Assembly (NCBI RefSeq): GCF_002871005.1
Contig: NZ_PHSN01000013.1
Span: 62,001-126,000, forward strand
Reading direction: 5' to 3'
DNA length: 64,000 bases
Source: Acidimangrovimonas sediminis
Lineage (GTDB): Bacteria; Pseudomonadota; Alphaproteobacteria; Rhodobacterales; Rhodobacteraceae
Made by a program: the position numbers and the translations under genes. This document shows positions 26,927 to 37,155 of the stretch, piece after piece (positions within the stretch are counted from its first letter, which is position 1; every line of letters starts with the position of its first letter). The notes under the pieces were generated by a model. It had not been told where the DNA came from and did no database searches. It was given only the letters and a program-made list of their open reading frames with translations.

Positions 26927-28933
26927 TCAGGTTCCGTCGCGGGGGATCTCCTCGGAATGCTCGCGAAGCCAGACAAGGTCATCCCCCTCCCAGGCCTCGA
27001 TCCGCGCCGTCAGGTAGAAGTTCTGCGCATCCGACCACATCTCGGCATGGGTTTCGGTGCGCACCTTCCAGTCGCCGCGCCCCAGCTCCTCGGTCCAGTG
27101 GGTGCGGCCGCGGGCGGAAAGCGGGTCATCGGGGCGGATCTGCCACCATTCCCGCGCCACCCCGCCCGAGATCAGCCCGTGGTCCAGGTTCTCGGCCAGC
27201 CCGAAATCGTCCTCGATCACCAGCGTGGTGCAGCCGGTCCACTGGTCGGTTTCGGACCGGCGGACATGGGCCTCGGGGCGGATCACCCGGGTCTCCTGCG
27301 CCGGGGCCCCCTGAGGCGGGGCAAACACCCACTCGTCCCCATTCGCCCCCGGCCGAAGCGGCAGCCCGAGCGTGCCCTCGTGCAGGATGAGCGTGGCGGC
27401 TTCGGGCACCGGCCAGATCAGCGGCCAGTAGGCCGAGGAGACCGCGACCCGCAGCTTGTGCCCGGCGGGCAGCCGGTAGGCGATCTGGTCGAGGGTCACC
27501 TCGACCTCGATCTCCTCGCCCGGGGCGAGCGGCACCACCGCCTCCTGATCTCCGGGCCGCGCGAGGTTCAGCACGCCATAGGTAATCCGGGTCGAGGCGC
27601 CATCGGGATGGACGTGGTTGAGCCTGACCGCCAGCTGCGCAAGAGGCTTGTCCGGCGTCAGCCGCAGGGTGACCTTCGGCGCACCGACGATGTCCATGTC
27701 GGCCTCCGCCGGCGCGCTGTCGAAACAGACCGACAGCGCGTCGTCCCGGCGCTGGTCGCCGGGCATCTCGGGCCCCAGCCAGATCGCGCAATATTCGCCG
27801 CCGTCGGCCCCGCAGGTCTGCGGCGACGCCACGGGCCGCGCGAACCGCGCGCCCTTGTCGGGGTCCAGCCCTCCTGCCCCGGTCAGGTGCAGCACCTCGT
27901 CCCGGATTCCCGGCGCGGGCCATTCCTGATCGGCGATCCAGCGGCCGGGGCGATGTTCGTACCACGCGGCGGGACGCACCCCGTCCATCAGGTAGCACCG
28001 CATCGCCGGATCGTCCTCGACCCCGGTGTCCGCGTCCTTGAGCCAGTGATCCCACCAGCGCAGCGCCTCCTGCAGGAACCCGATGCGCGGCTCGGGCACC
28101 GCGAAATGCGGATACTTGTGCACCCAGGGCCCGATGATCGCCTTGGCCGGCGCGCTCAGGTTCGACACCAGCGCATCGGGCGTGTTCTTGTAGCTGTCGC
28201 CCCAGCCGCCGACCGCCAGCACCGCGGCCTCGATCGCCCCGAAATCCTCGCAGACAGATCCGTGGCGCCAGTAATCGTCGCGCCCCTGGTGGCGCAGCCA
28301 TGTCGCGGGCAGGAAGGGCTCCGCCTCCAGTCGCTTGATCCACAGTTCGCGCCAGTCGTCGGGGCGCAGTGCCGGATCCGGCGGCCGCGACGAATAGGCC
28401 CACATCGTCGCCCCCCACCCGAGGTTCTCGTTCAACAGGCAGCCGCCTTTGTAGTGGATGTCGTCGTTGTAGCGATCGGCGGTCGAGCACAGCGTGATGA
28501 TCGCCTTCAGCGCCTCGGGCTTCAGCGCCGCCACCTGGAGCGAGTTGAACCCGCCCCACGAGATCCCCATCATCCCCACGCGCCCCGTGCACCAGGGCTG
28601 CGCCGCGATCCAGGCGATCACCTCGCAGGCATCCGACAGCTCCTGCGCGGTGTACTCGTCCTCCATCAGCCCTTCGCTGTCGCCATTGCCGCGCATGTCG
28701 ACGCGCAGGCAGGCGTAGCCATGGCCCGCGAAATAGGGATGGGTCAGCGCATCGCGCGCCACCGTCCCGTCGCGCTTGCGATACGGCAGGAATTCCAGCA
28801 CCGCCGGCACCGGGTCCCCGCCCGCATCCTCCGGCATCCAGACCCGCGCCGACAGCCGCGTGCCATCGGCCAGCACGATCCCCATGTCGGGCGTCTCGAC
28901 AACCTCGCGGGGAAACTCCGTCATCGTGTCCAT
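26927..28933 (-). CDS. CocE/NonD family hydrolase (X-Pro dipeptidyl peptidase-like)
   Basis: This is 668 residues. The alpha/beta hydrolase core has the oxyanion region EFLPYRKRDGT, the nucleophile elbow GISWGG with its Ser, and an ADTGVEDDP region expected to hold the acid. The C-terminal part is the beta-sandwich domain of the CocE/NonD family (DIVGAPKVTLRLTPDKP, then HKLRVAVSSAYWPLIWP). Members cleave amide or ester bonds in cocaine, cephalosporin side chains or Xaa-Pro peptides. There is no signal peptide. GGAGGG eight bases before the ATG at 28933 supports this start. Position next to a peptide transporter suggests that imported amides are its substrates. Confidence 0.85.
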   Translation of the reverse strand: MDTMTEFPREVVETPDMGIVLADGTRLSARVWMPEDAGGDPVPAVLEFLPYRKRDGTVARDALTHPYFAGHGYACLRVDMRGNGDSEGLMEDEYTAQELSDACEVIAWIAAQPWCTGRVGMMGISWGGFNSLQVAALKPEALKAIITLCSTADRYNDDIHYKGGCLLNENLGWGATMWAYSSRPPDPALRPDDWRELWIKRLEAEPFLPATWLRHQGRDDYWRHGSVCEDFGAIEAAVLAVGGWGDSYKNTPDALVSNLSAPAKAIIGPWVHKYPHFAVPEPRIGFLQEALRWWDHWLKDADTGVEDDPAMRCYLMDGVRPAAWYEHRPGRWIADQEWPAPGIRDEVLHLTGAGGLDPDKGARFARPVASPQTCGADGGEYCAIWLGPEMPGDQRRDDALSVCFDSAPAEADMDIVGAPKVTLRLTPDKPLAQLAVRLNHVHPDGASTRITYGVLNLARPGDQEAVVPLAPGEEIEVEVTLDQIAYRLPAGHKLRVAVSSAYWPLIWPVPEAATLILHEGTLGLPLRPGANGDEWVFAPPQGAPAQETRVIRPEAHVRRSETDQWTGCTTLVIEDDFGLAENLDHGLISGGVAREWWQIRPDDPLSARGRTHWTEELGRGDWKVRTETHAEMWSDAQNFYLTARIEAWEGDDLVWLREHSEEIPRDGT

Positions 28934-28993
28934 TCCGGTCACCCTCCTGTTCAAATCGCGGCAAAGCCATCCGCGCGGCCGGCAAGAGTCAAC

Positions 28994-29023
28994 CCTTGCC
29001 CTTTCATTGTTCCCCAAATACGC
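28994..29023 (+). repeat. Dispersed intergenic repeat with CATTGTTC/AAATACGC core, copy 2
   Basis: CCTTGCCCTTTCATTGTTC, three spacer bases, AAATACGC. This matches the minus-strand copy at 2051-2082. It sits in the 266-bp divergent gap between the CocE-type gene and betC, so here it cannot be the 3' end of a gene on its own strand. Confidence 0.7.
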
Positions 29024-29199
29024 ATCCCCCGGCACTGGCCCGCGCCAAGCCTCCGAATGCCGCGCCCGATGGCGTTCCATGGCGGAAGTGGTCGCCACTG
29101 GAACAGCGCGCACCCCGGCGCCGGGCCAGCCTGCGCCCGAATCCGCCCACAAGAAACGCGGCGCCCGCACCCGGCGCCGGACACCGACAGGAGCCCCCG

Positions 29200-30711
29200 A
29201 TGACCGACCGCCCCAACATCCTGATCCTCATGGTGGACCAGCTGAACGGGACGCTCTTTCCCGACGGCCCGGCCGACTGGCTCCATGCCCCGAACCTCAA
29301 GGCGCTGGCCGAACGCTCGGTGCGCTTCGCCAACACCTATACCGGCTCGCCGCTCTGCGCGCCGGGGCGGGCCTCGTTCATGTCGGGTCAGCTTCCGCGC
29401 CGCACCCGGGTCTACGACAACGCGGCCGAGTTCACCTCCGACATCCCGACCTTCGCCCACCACCTGCGCCGCGCAGGATACCAGACCACGCTCTCGGGCA
29501 AGATGCATTTCGTGGGCCCCGACCAGCTCCACGGCTTCGAGGAACGCCTGACCACCGACATCTACCCCGCCGATTTCGGCTGGACCCCGGATTACCGCAA
29601 GCCCGGCGAGCGGATCGACTGGTGGTACCACAACCTCGGCTCGGTCACCGGCGCGGGCGTGGCCGAGATCACCAACCAGATGGAATACGACGACGAGGTC
29701 GCCTTCAACGCGGTGCAGAAGATCTATGACCTGTCGCGCGGCCAGGACGCCCGGCCCTGGTGCCTGACCGTCAGCTTCACCCACCCGCACGACCCCTATG
29801 TCGCGCGCCGCAAGTACTGGGATCTCTACGAGGATTGCGACCACCTCGCCCCCGCCGACCCGGCCCTGCCCTATGAAGAGCTCGACCCGCATTCGCGCCG
29901 CCTGATGGATGCGAACGACTACACAAAGTTCGACATCACCGAAGACAACGTCCGCCGCTCGCGCCAGGCCTATTTCGCCAACATCTCCTATCTCGACGAC
30001 AAGGTGGGCGAGATCCTCGACACGCTGGAACGCACCCGGCAGGAGGCGGTGATCGTCTTCGTCTCGGATCACGGCGACATGCTGGGCGCCAAGGGCCTGT
30101 GGTTCAAGATGAGCTTCTACGAAGGATCTGCCCGCGTGCCCCTGATGATCGCGGCCCCGGGGCTCACGCCGCAGCGCATCGACACACCCGTCTCCACCAT
30201 CGACACCACGCCCACGCTCTGCGACCTCGCCGGGATCTCGATGCAGGAGGTGATGCCCTGGACCGACGGCGAAAGCCTCCTGCCGCTGGCCAGGGGCACC
30301 CCGCGCACCGCGCCCGTCGCGATCGAATACGCGGCCGAGGGCAGTCAGGCGCCGCTCGTCTGCCTGCGCGCGGGGCGCTGGAAATACACCGCCTGCGCGC
30401 TCGACCCCGAACAGCTCTTCGACCTCGAGGCCGATCCGCTGGAAACCGTGAACCGCGCCGCAGATCCCGATTGCGCGGAAACCCTCGCGGGCTTCCGCGC
30501 CGAGGCCCGTGACCGCTGGGACCTTGCCGCCTATGATGCCGAGGTGCGCGAAAGCCAGGCCCGCCGCTGGGTGGTCTACGAGGCGCTCCGCAACGGCGAT
30601 TATTTCCCGTGGGACTTCCAGCCGCTCAAGCTCGCCTCGGAGCGCTACATGCGCAACCACATGGACCTCAACGTTCTCGAGGAGAACAAGCGCTTCCCCC
30701 GCGGCGAATAG
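29200..30711 (+). CDS. betC: Choline-sulfatase
   Basis: This is a 503-residue cytosolic sulfatase of the alkaline-phosphatase fold. It begins RPNILILMVDQLNGTLFPDG and has the formylglycine site SPLCAPGRASF (Cys-x-Pro-x-Arg). Later motifs are SGKMHFVGPDQLHGFEERL and FVSDHGDMLGAKGLWFKMSFYEGSARVPLM, which match BetC rather than arylsulfatases. A BetC-type C-terminal tail with RRWVVYEAL and MRNHMDLNVLEENKRFPR follows. It releases choline and sulfate from choline-O-sulfate for glycine betaine synthesis and sulfur supply. CAGGAG supports the ATG at 29200. No betA, betB or betI is in the window. Confidence 0.9.
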   Translation: MTDRPNILILMVDQLNGTLFPDGPADWLHAPNLKALAERSVRFANTYTGSPLCAPGRASFMSGQLPRRTRVYDNAAEFTSDIPTFAHHLRRAGYQTTLSGKMHFVGPDQLHGFEERLTTDIYPADFGWTPDYRKPGERIDWWYHNLGSVTGAGVAEITNQMEYDDEVAFNAVQKIYDLSRGQDARPWCLTVSFTHPHDPYVARRKYWDLYEDCDHLAPADPALPYEELDPHSRRLMDANDYTKFDITEDNVRRSRQAYFANISYLDDKVGEILDTLERTRQEAVIVFVSDHGDMLGAKGLWFKMSFYEGSARVPLMIAAPGLTPQRIDTPVSTIDTTPTLCDLAGISMQEVMPWTDGESLLPLARGTPRTAPVAIEYAAEGSQAPLVCLRAGRWKYTACALDPEQLFDLEADPLETVNRAADPDCAETLAGFRAEARDRWDLAAYDAEVRESQARRWVVYEALRNGDYFPWDFQPLKLASERYMRNHMDLNVLEENKRFPRGE

Positions 30712-30755
30712 GCGGACCGGAGACGGAAGCGCAGGGCCGCCTGTTCGGCCGCCCT

Positions 30756-30805
30756 CTTCTTCTGAGCGGAAATATCCCGGGGGGTGCAGGGGGGCAGCGC
30801 CCCCC
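30756..30805 (+). repeat. AAATATCC-box repeat with GC hairpin, copy B
   Basis: CTTCTTCTGAGCGGAAATAT is followed by a GGGGGGC-AGC-GCCCCCC hairpin. It lies 44 bp after the betC stop and before the convergent FMN reductase. It is the same family as copies A, C and D. Confidence 0.78.
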
Positions 30806-30816
30806 GCCCTGTTGCG

Positions 30817-31389
30817 TCAGCCGGGATTGCGCAGCGTATGCAGCGGCCCGGCCCACTTGTGCAGCTCGTCGAGCATGCCGGCCAGCCCCTGGGTCATCGG
30901 CTCGTTCGGGGCGAAGGTTCCATCCTCGCCCATGAACTGCGCCACCATCGGCACCGGCACCGTCTGCGGGATCGCGTGCATGTTGACGACACCCAGAAGC
31001 GACCGCAGCGCCTCGCTCGACCGCAGACCGCCCGAGATGCCGCCGTAGCTGACCACGCCCGCGGGCTTGTAGCCCCACTCGACCGACAGCACCTGCACCG
31101 CGTTCACCAGCGAAGCCGGCGGAAAGTAATCGTATTCCGGCGTGACGAAGACGAAGGCGTCGGCGGCCGCGATGGTCGCGCTCCAGCGCTTGGTGTGATC
31201 GTGCTCGTATTTCTGCATCCGCGGATGCGCGGCCTCGTCCAGAAGCGGCAGAGCGAAATCGTGCAGGTCGACGGTCACGACCTCGAACAGGCCATGGTCG
31301 GCCGCGGCGTCGGCCACCCATTTCGCGACCTTGGGGCCGACACGCCCAGGCCGCGTCGATCCGGTGATGACGTTCAGTTTCAGCGCCAT
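30817..31389 (-). CDS. NAD(P)H-dependent FMN reductase
   Basis: This is a 190-residue flavodoxin-like protein. It starts LKLNVITGSTRPGRVGPKVAKWV, where GSTRxGR binds the FMN phosphate. The FVTPEYDYFPPASLVNAVQ loop and SYGGISGGLRSSEALR follow, both typical of the NADPH-dependent FMN reductase family (SsuE/ArsH/ChrR relatives). It supplies reduced flavin or reduces quinones. It is divergent from a sulfonate/nitrate-type ABC transporter, which could point to two-component alkanesulfonate metabolism, but no monooxygenase is present here. Confidence 0.85.
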   Translation of the reverse strand: MALKLNVITGSTRPGRVGPKVAKWVADAAADHGLFEVVTVDLHDFALPLLDEAAHPRMQKYEHDHTKRWSATIAAADAFVFVTPEYDYFPPASLVNAVQVLSVEWGYKPAGVVSYGGISGGLRSSEALRSLLGVVNMHAIPQTVPVPMVAQFMGEDGTFAPNEPMTQGLAGMLDELHKWAGPLHTLRNPG

Positions 31390-31702
31390 GAGACAGTCCC
31401 TTTCCTTCGTCGATGACAGGCTGGCCCGAGAGGGGCCGGCCGGCCCGGATCTGTCCCCACCGCCCGGGGATTGGCAAGCGCCCCGGGCGCGCAGGCCCTG
31501 TGTGCACTACGACACAGCCGGCTCCGGGCACCTTGCGCGCGAGCGGCGCGCCCCGTACCGCCCGAAATCCCCGCAGGACTGCCCGCTTTCAGGGCAGATG
31601 CCCAATGCCAAGTCGAAATGGATTGCCTTCGGGTGGCGTCGCTGCTTACGACTCGGGACACAAGAACGGAAAACCGTTCGCATACCAACAAGGGAGATTT
31701 CG
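31390..31702. promoter_or_regulatory. 313-bp divergent control region with inverted repeats
   Basis: No gene is seen between the FMN reductase and the ABC binding-protein gene. Two inverted repeats stand out. CTGTGT-8 bases-ACACAG is at 31498-31517. GAACGG-AAAA-CCGTTC is at 31664-31679, 23 bp before the binding-protein ATG. Either could be an operator for one or both genes. The ribosome site AGGGAG is at 31691-31696. Confidence 0.4.
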
Positions 31703-32698
31703 ATGGAACGTTTCTGGAAGGGTCTCGCCCTCAAAGGCCTGGCCCGGACCGCCGCCGCGGCGGTCTTCGTGGCTGCGGCGGGCGCCGCGCATGCCGAGGA
31801 CAAGATCTCGATCGGGCTGAGCACCTGGGTCGGCTATGGCCCGCTCTACATCGCGCAGGACCAGGGCTTCTTCAAGGACGAGGGGCTGAGCGTCGACCTC
31901 GTGAAGATGGAAGACCCCAAGACCCGCATGCCCGCGATGATCGCCGGTCGGATCGACATGGCGGTGACCACAATCGACACCGTGCTGAACTTCTATTCGC
32001 CCAAGCACCCGCTGACCTATCTCTTCGCGCTGGATGAAAGCACCGGCGGCGACGGCATCGTGGCCGACAAGGACATCAAGACGATCAAGGATCTGAAGGG
32101 CAAGAAGGTGGCCTTTGCCGAAGGGTCGGTATCGCAGTTCTTCCTCGGCGCGCTGCTGCACAAGGAAGGGATGAAGCTGTCCGACGTCGACGCCGTGAAC
32201 ATGACCGCGGGCGACGCGGGCGCGGCCTTCGTCGCCGGCCGCGTGCAGGCCGCCGTGACGTGGGAGCCCTGGCTGACCCGCGGCAAGGAGACCGACCACG
32301 GCCACCTGCTGATCGACAGCTCCAAGGCGCCCGGGCTGATCGTCGACATCGCGACGACGACCGACGCCTATGCCAAGGCGCACCAGGCCGACATCAAGAA
32401 ACTCTACAAGGCCTGGGCCAAGGCCGTCGCCTGGCAGAAGGCGAACCCGGAAAAGGCCAATGCGATCATGGCCAAGGGCGTGGGCGGCTGGCTGTCGAAG
32501 CCCGACGTCTTTGCCGAGACCCTGTCGGGCGTGACCTATTTCGGGGCTGACAAGAACGCCTCGTTCATCGGCACGGCGGACAAGCCCGGCGCGATGATCG
32601 GCACGATCGAGCAGGCCGTGACCATCGGCAAGGAGACCGGCCAGTTCGACCAGAAGGTCGATCCGGCCAAGATGGTCGACTATTCGGTCGTCAACTGA
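31703..32698 (+). CDS. ABC transporter substrate-binding protein (NitT/TauT/SsuA type)
   Basis: This is 331 residues with a Sec signal peptide ending GAAHA-EDK (about residue 31). The mature protein starts ISIGLSTWVGYGPLYIAQDQGFFKDEGL, the pattern of SsuA/TauA/NrtA-type periplasmic proteins. It also has GRIDMAVTTIDTVL and AVTWEPWLTRGKE. The ligand is a small anion or sulfonate, nitrate or similar, and cannot be fixed from sequence. AGGGAG seven bases upstream supports the ATG. It leads a three-gene operon with permease and ATPase. Confidence 0.9.
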   Translation: MERFWKGLALKGLARTAAAAVFVAAAGAAHAEDKISIGLSTWVGYGPLYIAQDQGFFKDEGLSVDLVKMEDPKTRMPAMIAGRIDMAVTTIDTVLNFYSPKHPLTYLFALDESTGGDGIVADKDIKTIKDLKGKKVAFAEGSVSQFFLGALLHKEGMKLSDVDAVNMTAGDAGAAFVAGRVQAAVTWEPWLTRGKETDHGHLLIDSSKAPGLIVDIATTTDAYAKAHQADIKKLYKAWAKAVAWQKANPEKANAIMAKGVGGWLSKPDVFAETLSGVTYFGADKNASFIGTADKPGAMIGTIEQAVTIGKETGQFDQKVDPAKMVDYSVVN

Positions 32699-32714
32699 GC
32701 GCTTGGAAGGCACC

Positions 32715-33509
32715 ATGGCGACACGTTCCCTCCTCGCCCCCAAGGTCGATATCCCGAAGCCGGTCTATTCCGGCCTCGGCATCGCCTCGGTCGCGGTGAT
32801 CCTGGCGCTCTGGTGCCTTCTGTCCTACGGCGGCCTCGTGCGGTCGGATTTCCTTGCCACGCCGGGCGAAGTTCTCGCCGCGGGGTGGGAGCGGATCCTC
32901 GACGGCTCGCTGTGGGAAAACACGCGGGCAAGCCTCACGGTGATCCTGCTCGGCTTTCTCTTCGCCTCGATCCTTGCCGTGCCGCTGGGCATCCTGATGG
33001 GCAGCTTCAAGGCGATCGAGGCGGTGGTGGAGCCGATCACCGGCTTCATGCGATACATCCCCGTCTCGGCACTGATCCCGCTTCTGATCCTGTGGATCGG
33101 GATCGGCATCGAGCAGAAGATCATGGTGATCTTCCTCGGCACCTTCTTCCAGCAGCTGATCCTGATCTCGGACGTCTCGTCGCGGGTATCGAAGGATCTG
33201 ATCGACTGCTCGTACACCCTTGGCGCGACTCGCCGGCAGGTGGTGTGGCGCGTACTTCTGCCCGCCTGCATGCCCGGCGTGATGGACAACCTGCGCGTCA
33301 CCATGGGCTGGGCCTGGACCTACCTCGTGGTGGCAGAGCTGGTCGCCGCGAACTCAGGCCTCGGCTACATGATCCTGAACGCCATGCGCGGGCTTTTCAC
33401 CGACGTGATCCTGCTCGGCGTCTTCACCATCGGCATCCTCGGGCTGCTGACCGACACGATCTTCAAGCTCCTGCGCCGCTGGCTTCTGCCGTGGTCGGCC
33501 GATTTCTGA
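32715..33509 (+). CDS. ABC transporter permease (SsuC/TauC type)
   Basis: This is a 264-residue, roughly six-helix permease. It contains the EAA-like loop DCSYTLGATRRQVVWRVLLPACMPGVMDNLR, the hallmark of the NitT/TauT importers, and AWTYLVVAELVAANSGLGYMI. I chose the ATG at 32715 (GGAAGG four bases upstream); an in-frame TTG at 32703 is less likely. It starts 16 bp after the binding-protein stop. Confidence 0.92.
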   Translation: MATRSLLAPKVDIPKPVYSGLGIASVAVILALWCLLSYGGLVRSDFLATPGEVLAAGWERILDGSLWENTRASLTVILLGFLFASILAVPLGILMGSFKAIEAVVEPITGFMRYIPVSALIPLLILWIGIGIEQKIMVIFLGTFFQQLILISDVSSRVSKDLIDCSYTLGATRRQVVWRVLLPACMPGVMDNLRVTMGWAWTYLVVAELVAANSGLGYMILNAMRGLFTDVILLGVFTIGILGLLTDTIFKLLRRWLLPWSADF

Positions 33510-33519
33510 AAGGCGCGAG

Positions 33520-34290
33520 ATGCTGGAACTGACAGACCTCACCGTCCGCTTCACCCCGAAACGCAAGCCCGCCGTGCTGGCGCTCGACAATGTCTCGCTC
33601 ACCGTCGAGGACAACCAGTTCTCGGTGATCGTCGGCCCCTCGGGCTGCGGCAAGTCCACCCTCCTGCGCCTCGTCGCGGGTCTGCAGGAACAGACCTCGG
33701 GCACCATGCTGCTTGACGGCCAGCCGATCGAGGGGCCATCGGCCGAGCGCGGCATGGTGTTCCAGAGCTATACCCTGTTCCCCTGGCTCACCGTGCGCGA
33801 CAACGTGATGTTCGGGCCGAAGCTCAAGGGGCTGGGCGCGAAGGAGGCCGGGCGGATTGCCGACGACCTGCTCGACTCGGTGGGGCTTGCGCAATTCGCG
33901 GCCTCCTACCCGAAGGAACTGTCGGGCGGGATGCGCCAACGGGTGGCACTGGCGCGCGCGCTGGCGAACGATCCGAAGATCCTTCTGATGGACGAGCCCT
34001 TCGGCGCGCTCGACAGCCAAACCCGGCAACTGATGCAGGAACTGCTGCTGGACATCTGGCAGAAGCACCGCAAGACCGTGCTCTTCATCACCCACGACAT
34101 CGACGAGGCAATCTTTCTCGGCGACGTGGTCCACGTGATGAGCGCACGCCCCGGGCGGTTCAAGGAATCCCTCCCCGTCGATATCCCCCGCCCCCGCACC
34201 ATGGAGGCCCTGACGTCGGAGGCCTTCATGGGGCTGAAACGCCGGATCCTCGGCCTGATGCACGAAGAGGCGGTGAAGGCCGCGGGGTAA
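33520..34290 (+). CDS. ABC transporter ATPase (SsuB/TauB type)
   Basis: This is a 256-residue ATPase with GPSGCGKST (Walker A), QSYTLFPWLTV (Q loop), ELSGGMRQRVALARAL (signature), LLMDEPFGALD (Walker B) and ITHDIDEAIFL (H loop). It is the energising subunit of the transporter starting at 31703. AAAGG lies before its ATG, 10 bp after the permease stop. Confidence 0.94.
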   Translation: MLELTDLTVRFTPKRKPAVLALDNVSLTVEDNQFSVIVGPSGCGKSTLLRLVAGLQEQTSGTMLLDGQPIEGPSAERGMVFQSYTLFPWLTVRDNVMFGPKLKGLGAKEAGRIADDLLDSVGLAQFAASYPKELSGGMRQRVALARALANDPKILLMDEPFGALDSQTRQLMQELLLDIWQKHRKTVLFITHDIDEAIFLGDVVHVMSARPGRFKESLPVDIPRPRTMEALTSEAFMGLKRRILGLMHEEAVKAAG

Positions 34291-34315
34291 GCGCCTATCG
34301 CGCTAGGGAGAGCGG

Positions 34316-34400
34316 AGAGGACAGCGCCCGACCTTTGGTGGGCGCGGTTACCCCGCTCGCGGTTTTCACTTTATCGCGCCACACACCCTCGACGATTGAA
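34316..34400 (+). repeat. Possible degenerate copy (G4) of the structured intergenic repeat
   Basis: AGCGCCCGACC-TTT-GGTGGGCGC forms a hairpin like the first hairpin of G2 (GCGCCCCACC...GGGCGC). A later TCACTTTATCGCGCCAC resembles the TCACTCGCGCGCGCCAC of G2. The similarity is weak and only partial. It lies in the 208-bp gap after the ABC operon. Confidence 0.35.
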
Positions 34401-34498
34401 CTCGTGACGATGTTGTCATGCGCCCTGCCATGGGGAGGGCCTGGCGCGGCCCGGGCTGGTCGCCCGGGCGGCGGGAAAGTGGCGAAACGGACGCCCCC

Positions 34499-34903
34499 TC
34501 ACCCCTTCGACTGCAACGTCTGGATATAGTCGGCCAGATCCACCAGCCGCGCGGGCGTCGGCGTCTCGACCCCGTCTCCGGTGTCGATCAGGACCGTCGG
34601 CCCCTGCAGCAGCGGGTCGAACACGGGCATCATCCCGCCATGCCCCTTGGCCCGGTTGTAGCCGTCGATCATCGACATCACGTAGACGCGCGGGAAAGTG
34701 CCCCCGTGGCGCGCGCTCAATGTCGTCAGGTTGGCCGGCTTCACCTTCAGTTGGGCCGCCATCGGCCCGTCGCCGCGGCCGTCCACGCCGTGGCAACTGG
34801 CGCAGAGATCGGAGTAAAGCGCCCGTCCCGCCTCGGGCTGTGGCCCCTGCATCGCGCAGGCGGCGGCGGCAAGAACCGGCAGGATGGCAAGCAGCGTCTT
34901 CAT
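34499..34903 (-). CDS. Class I c-type cytochrome
   Basis: This is 134 residues. An export signal ends around LAAAAC, where Cys16 might be lipidated, although the lipobox is poor. The heme site LCASCHG has Cys34, Cys37 and His38. GHGGMMPVF supplies the probable axial Met. LVDLADYIQTL is the C-terminal helix of monoheme cytochromes c. It would carry electrons in the periplasm or on the membrane face. It is divergent from the OsmC gene; the partner is unknown. Confidence 0.85.
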   Translation of the reverse strand: MKTLLAILPVLAAAACAMQGPQPEAGRALYSDLCASCHGVDGRGDGPMAAQLKVKPANLTTLSARHGGTFPRVYVMSMIDGYNRAKGHGGMMPVFDPLLQGPTVLIDTGDGVETPTPARLVDLADYIQTLQSKG

Positions 34904-35072
34904 GGCATTCTCCCCTGTCACGCGGGTTCAACCTTTCACACCCGGGCGCCCCGTTCCTTGACCTGGATCATCCCTGCCGGCCGCGGAAGCCCCGGTTTTC
35001 CCGCGTCTTGCCCATTGTCATCCGCTGCGACGCGGCATATCCCGGAGGCGCACAATCAGGGAGGCACCTGTC

Positions 35073-36813
<1,741 letters not shown>

Positions 36814-36836
36814 GCCGTCCCGCAAGGTGACATGAC

Positions 36837-36871
36837 CGGCCCGCTGCCTTCGCGCAGCGGGCCGTTTTCTT
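36837..36871 (+). terminator. Intrinsic terminator after eno
   Basis: A perfect 11-bp stem CGGCCCGCTGC / GCAGCGGGCCG with a six-base loop is followed by TTTTCTT, 24 bases after the enolase stop. It is a textbook Rho-independent terminator. Confidence 0.9.
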
Positions 36872-36932
36872 CGGGGCCCTCCCACAAGAGTGACATGCAC
36901 ACGGGCCCAGGCCTTCCCCCTCTCACTCCTGC

Positions 36933-37075
36933 ATCCAGAAAATGCGCGGTCGCCTGACGACCGCCGGGCGAGGGCCTGCCCGTTCATCGTGGCCGGCGCT
37001 TCGGGCCCCGCGCGCACCGCTGGCAGCACGCCACCCGGCCCCACATGAAGCGCCAGGCCTAGACGTCGGGCCGCC
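36933..37075 (+). repeat. Structured intergenic repeat, degenerate copy G3
   Basis: TGCGCGGTCGCCTGACGACC and the following GC-rich stretch with GCCCGTT parallel the core of G2, including a GCGGTCG/CGACCGC hairpin. Downstream blocks (CATGAAGCGCC, GTCGGGC.GCCCCACCCC) also align with G2. It lies in the 342-bp gap (36814-37155) after the eno terminator. No gene is seen in that gap. Confidence 0.55.
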
Positions 37076-37155
37076 CCACCCCACAGACAGGCATACCCCG
37101 GCTCGCCTCGCGCGCCCCCTTGCCCTTCGCGCCACCCCGCCCCATCCTCTCCCCC

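Noticed and set aside
31390-31702. Possible riboswitch (TPP type) before the NitT/TauT-like binding protein
   Set aside because: Such transporters can carry thiamine precursors, but I find no TPP box (CTGAGA) or matching P-stem arrangement. Only short inverted repeats are visible.
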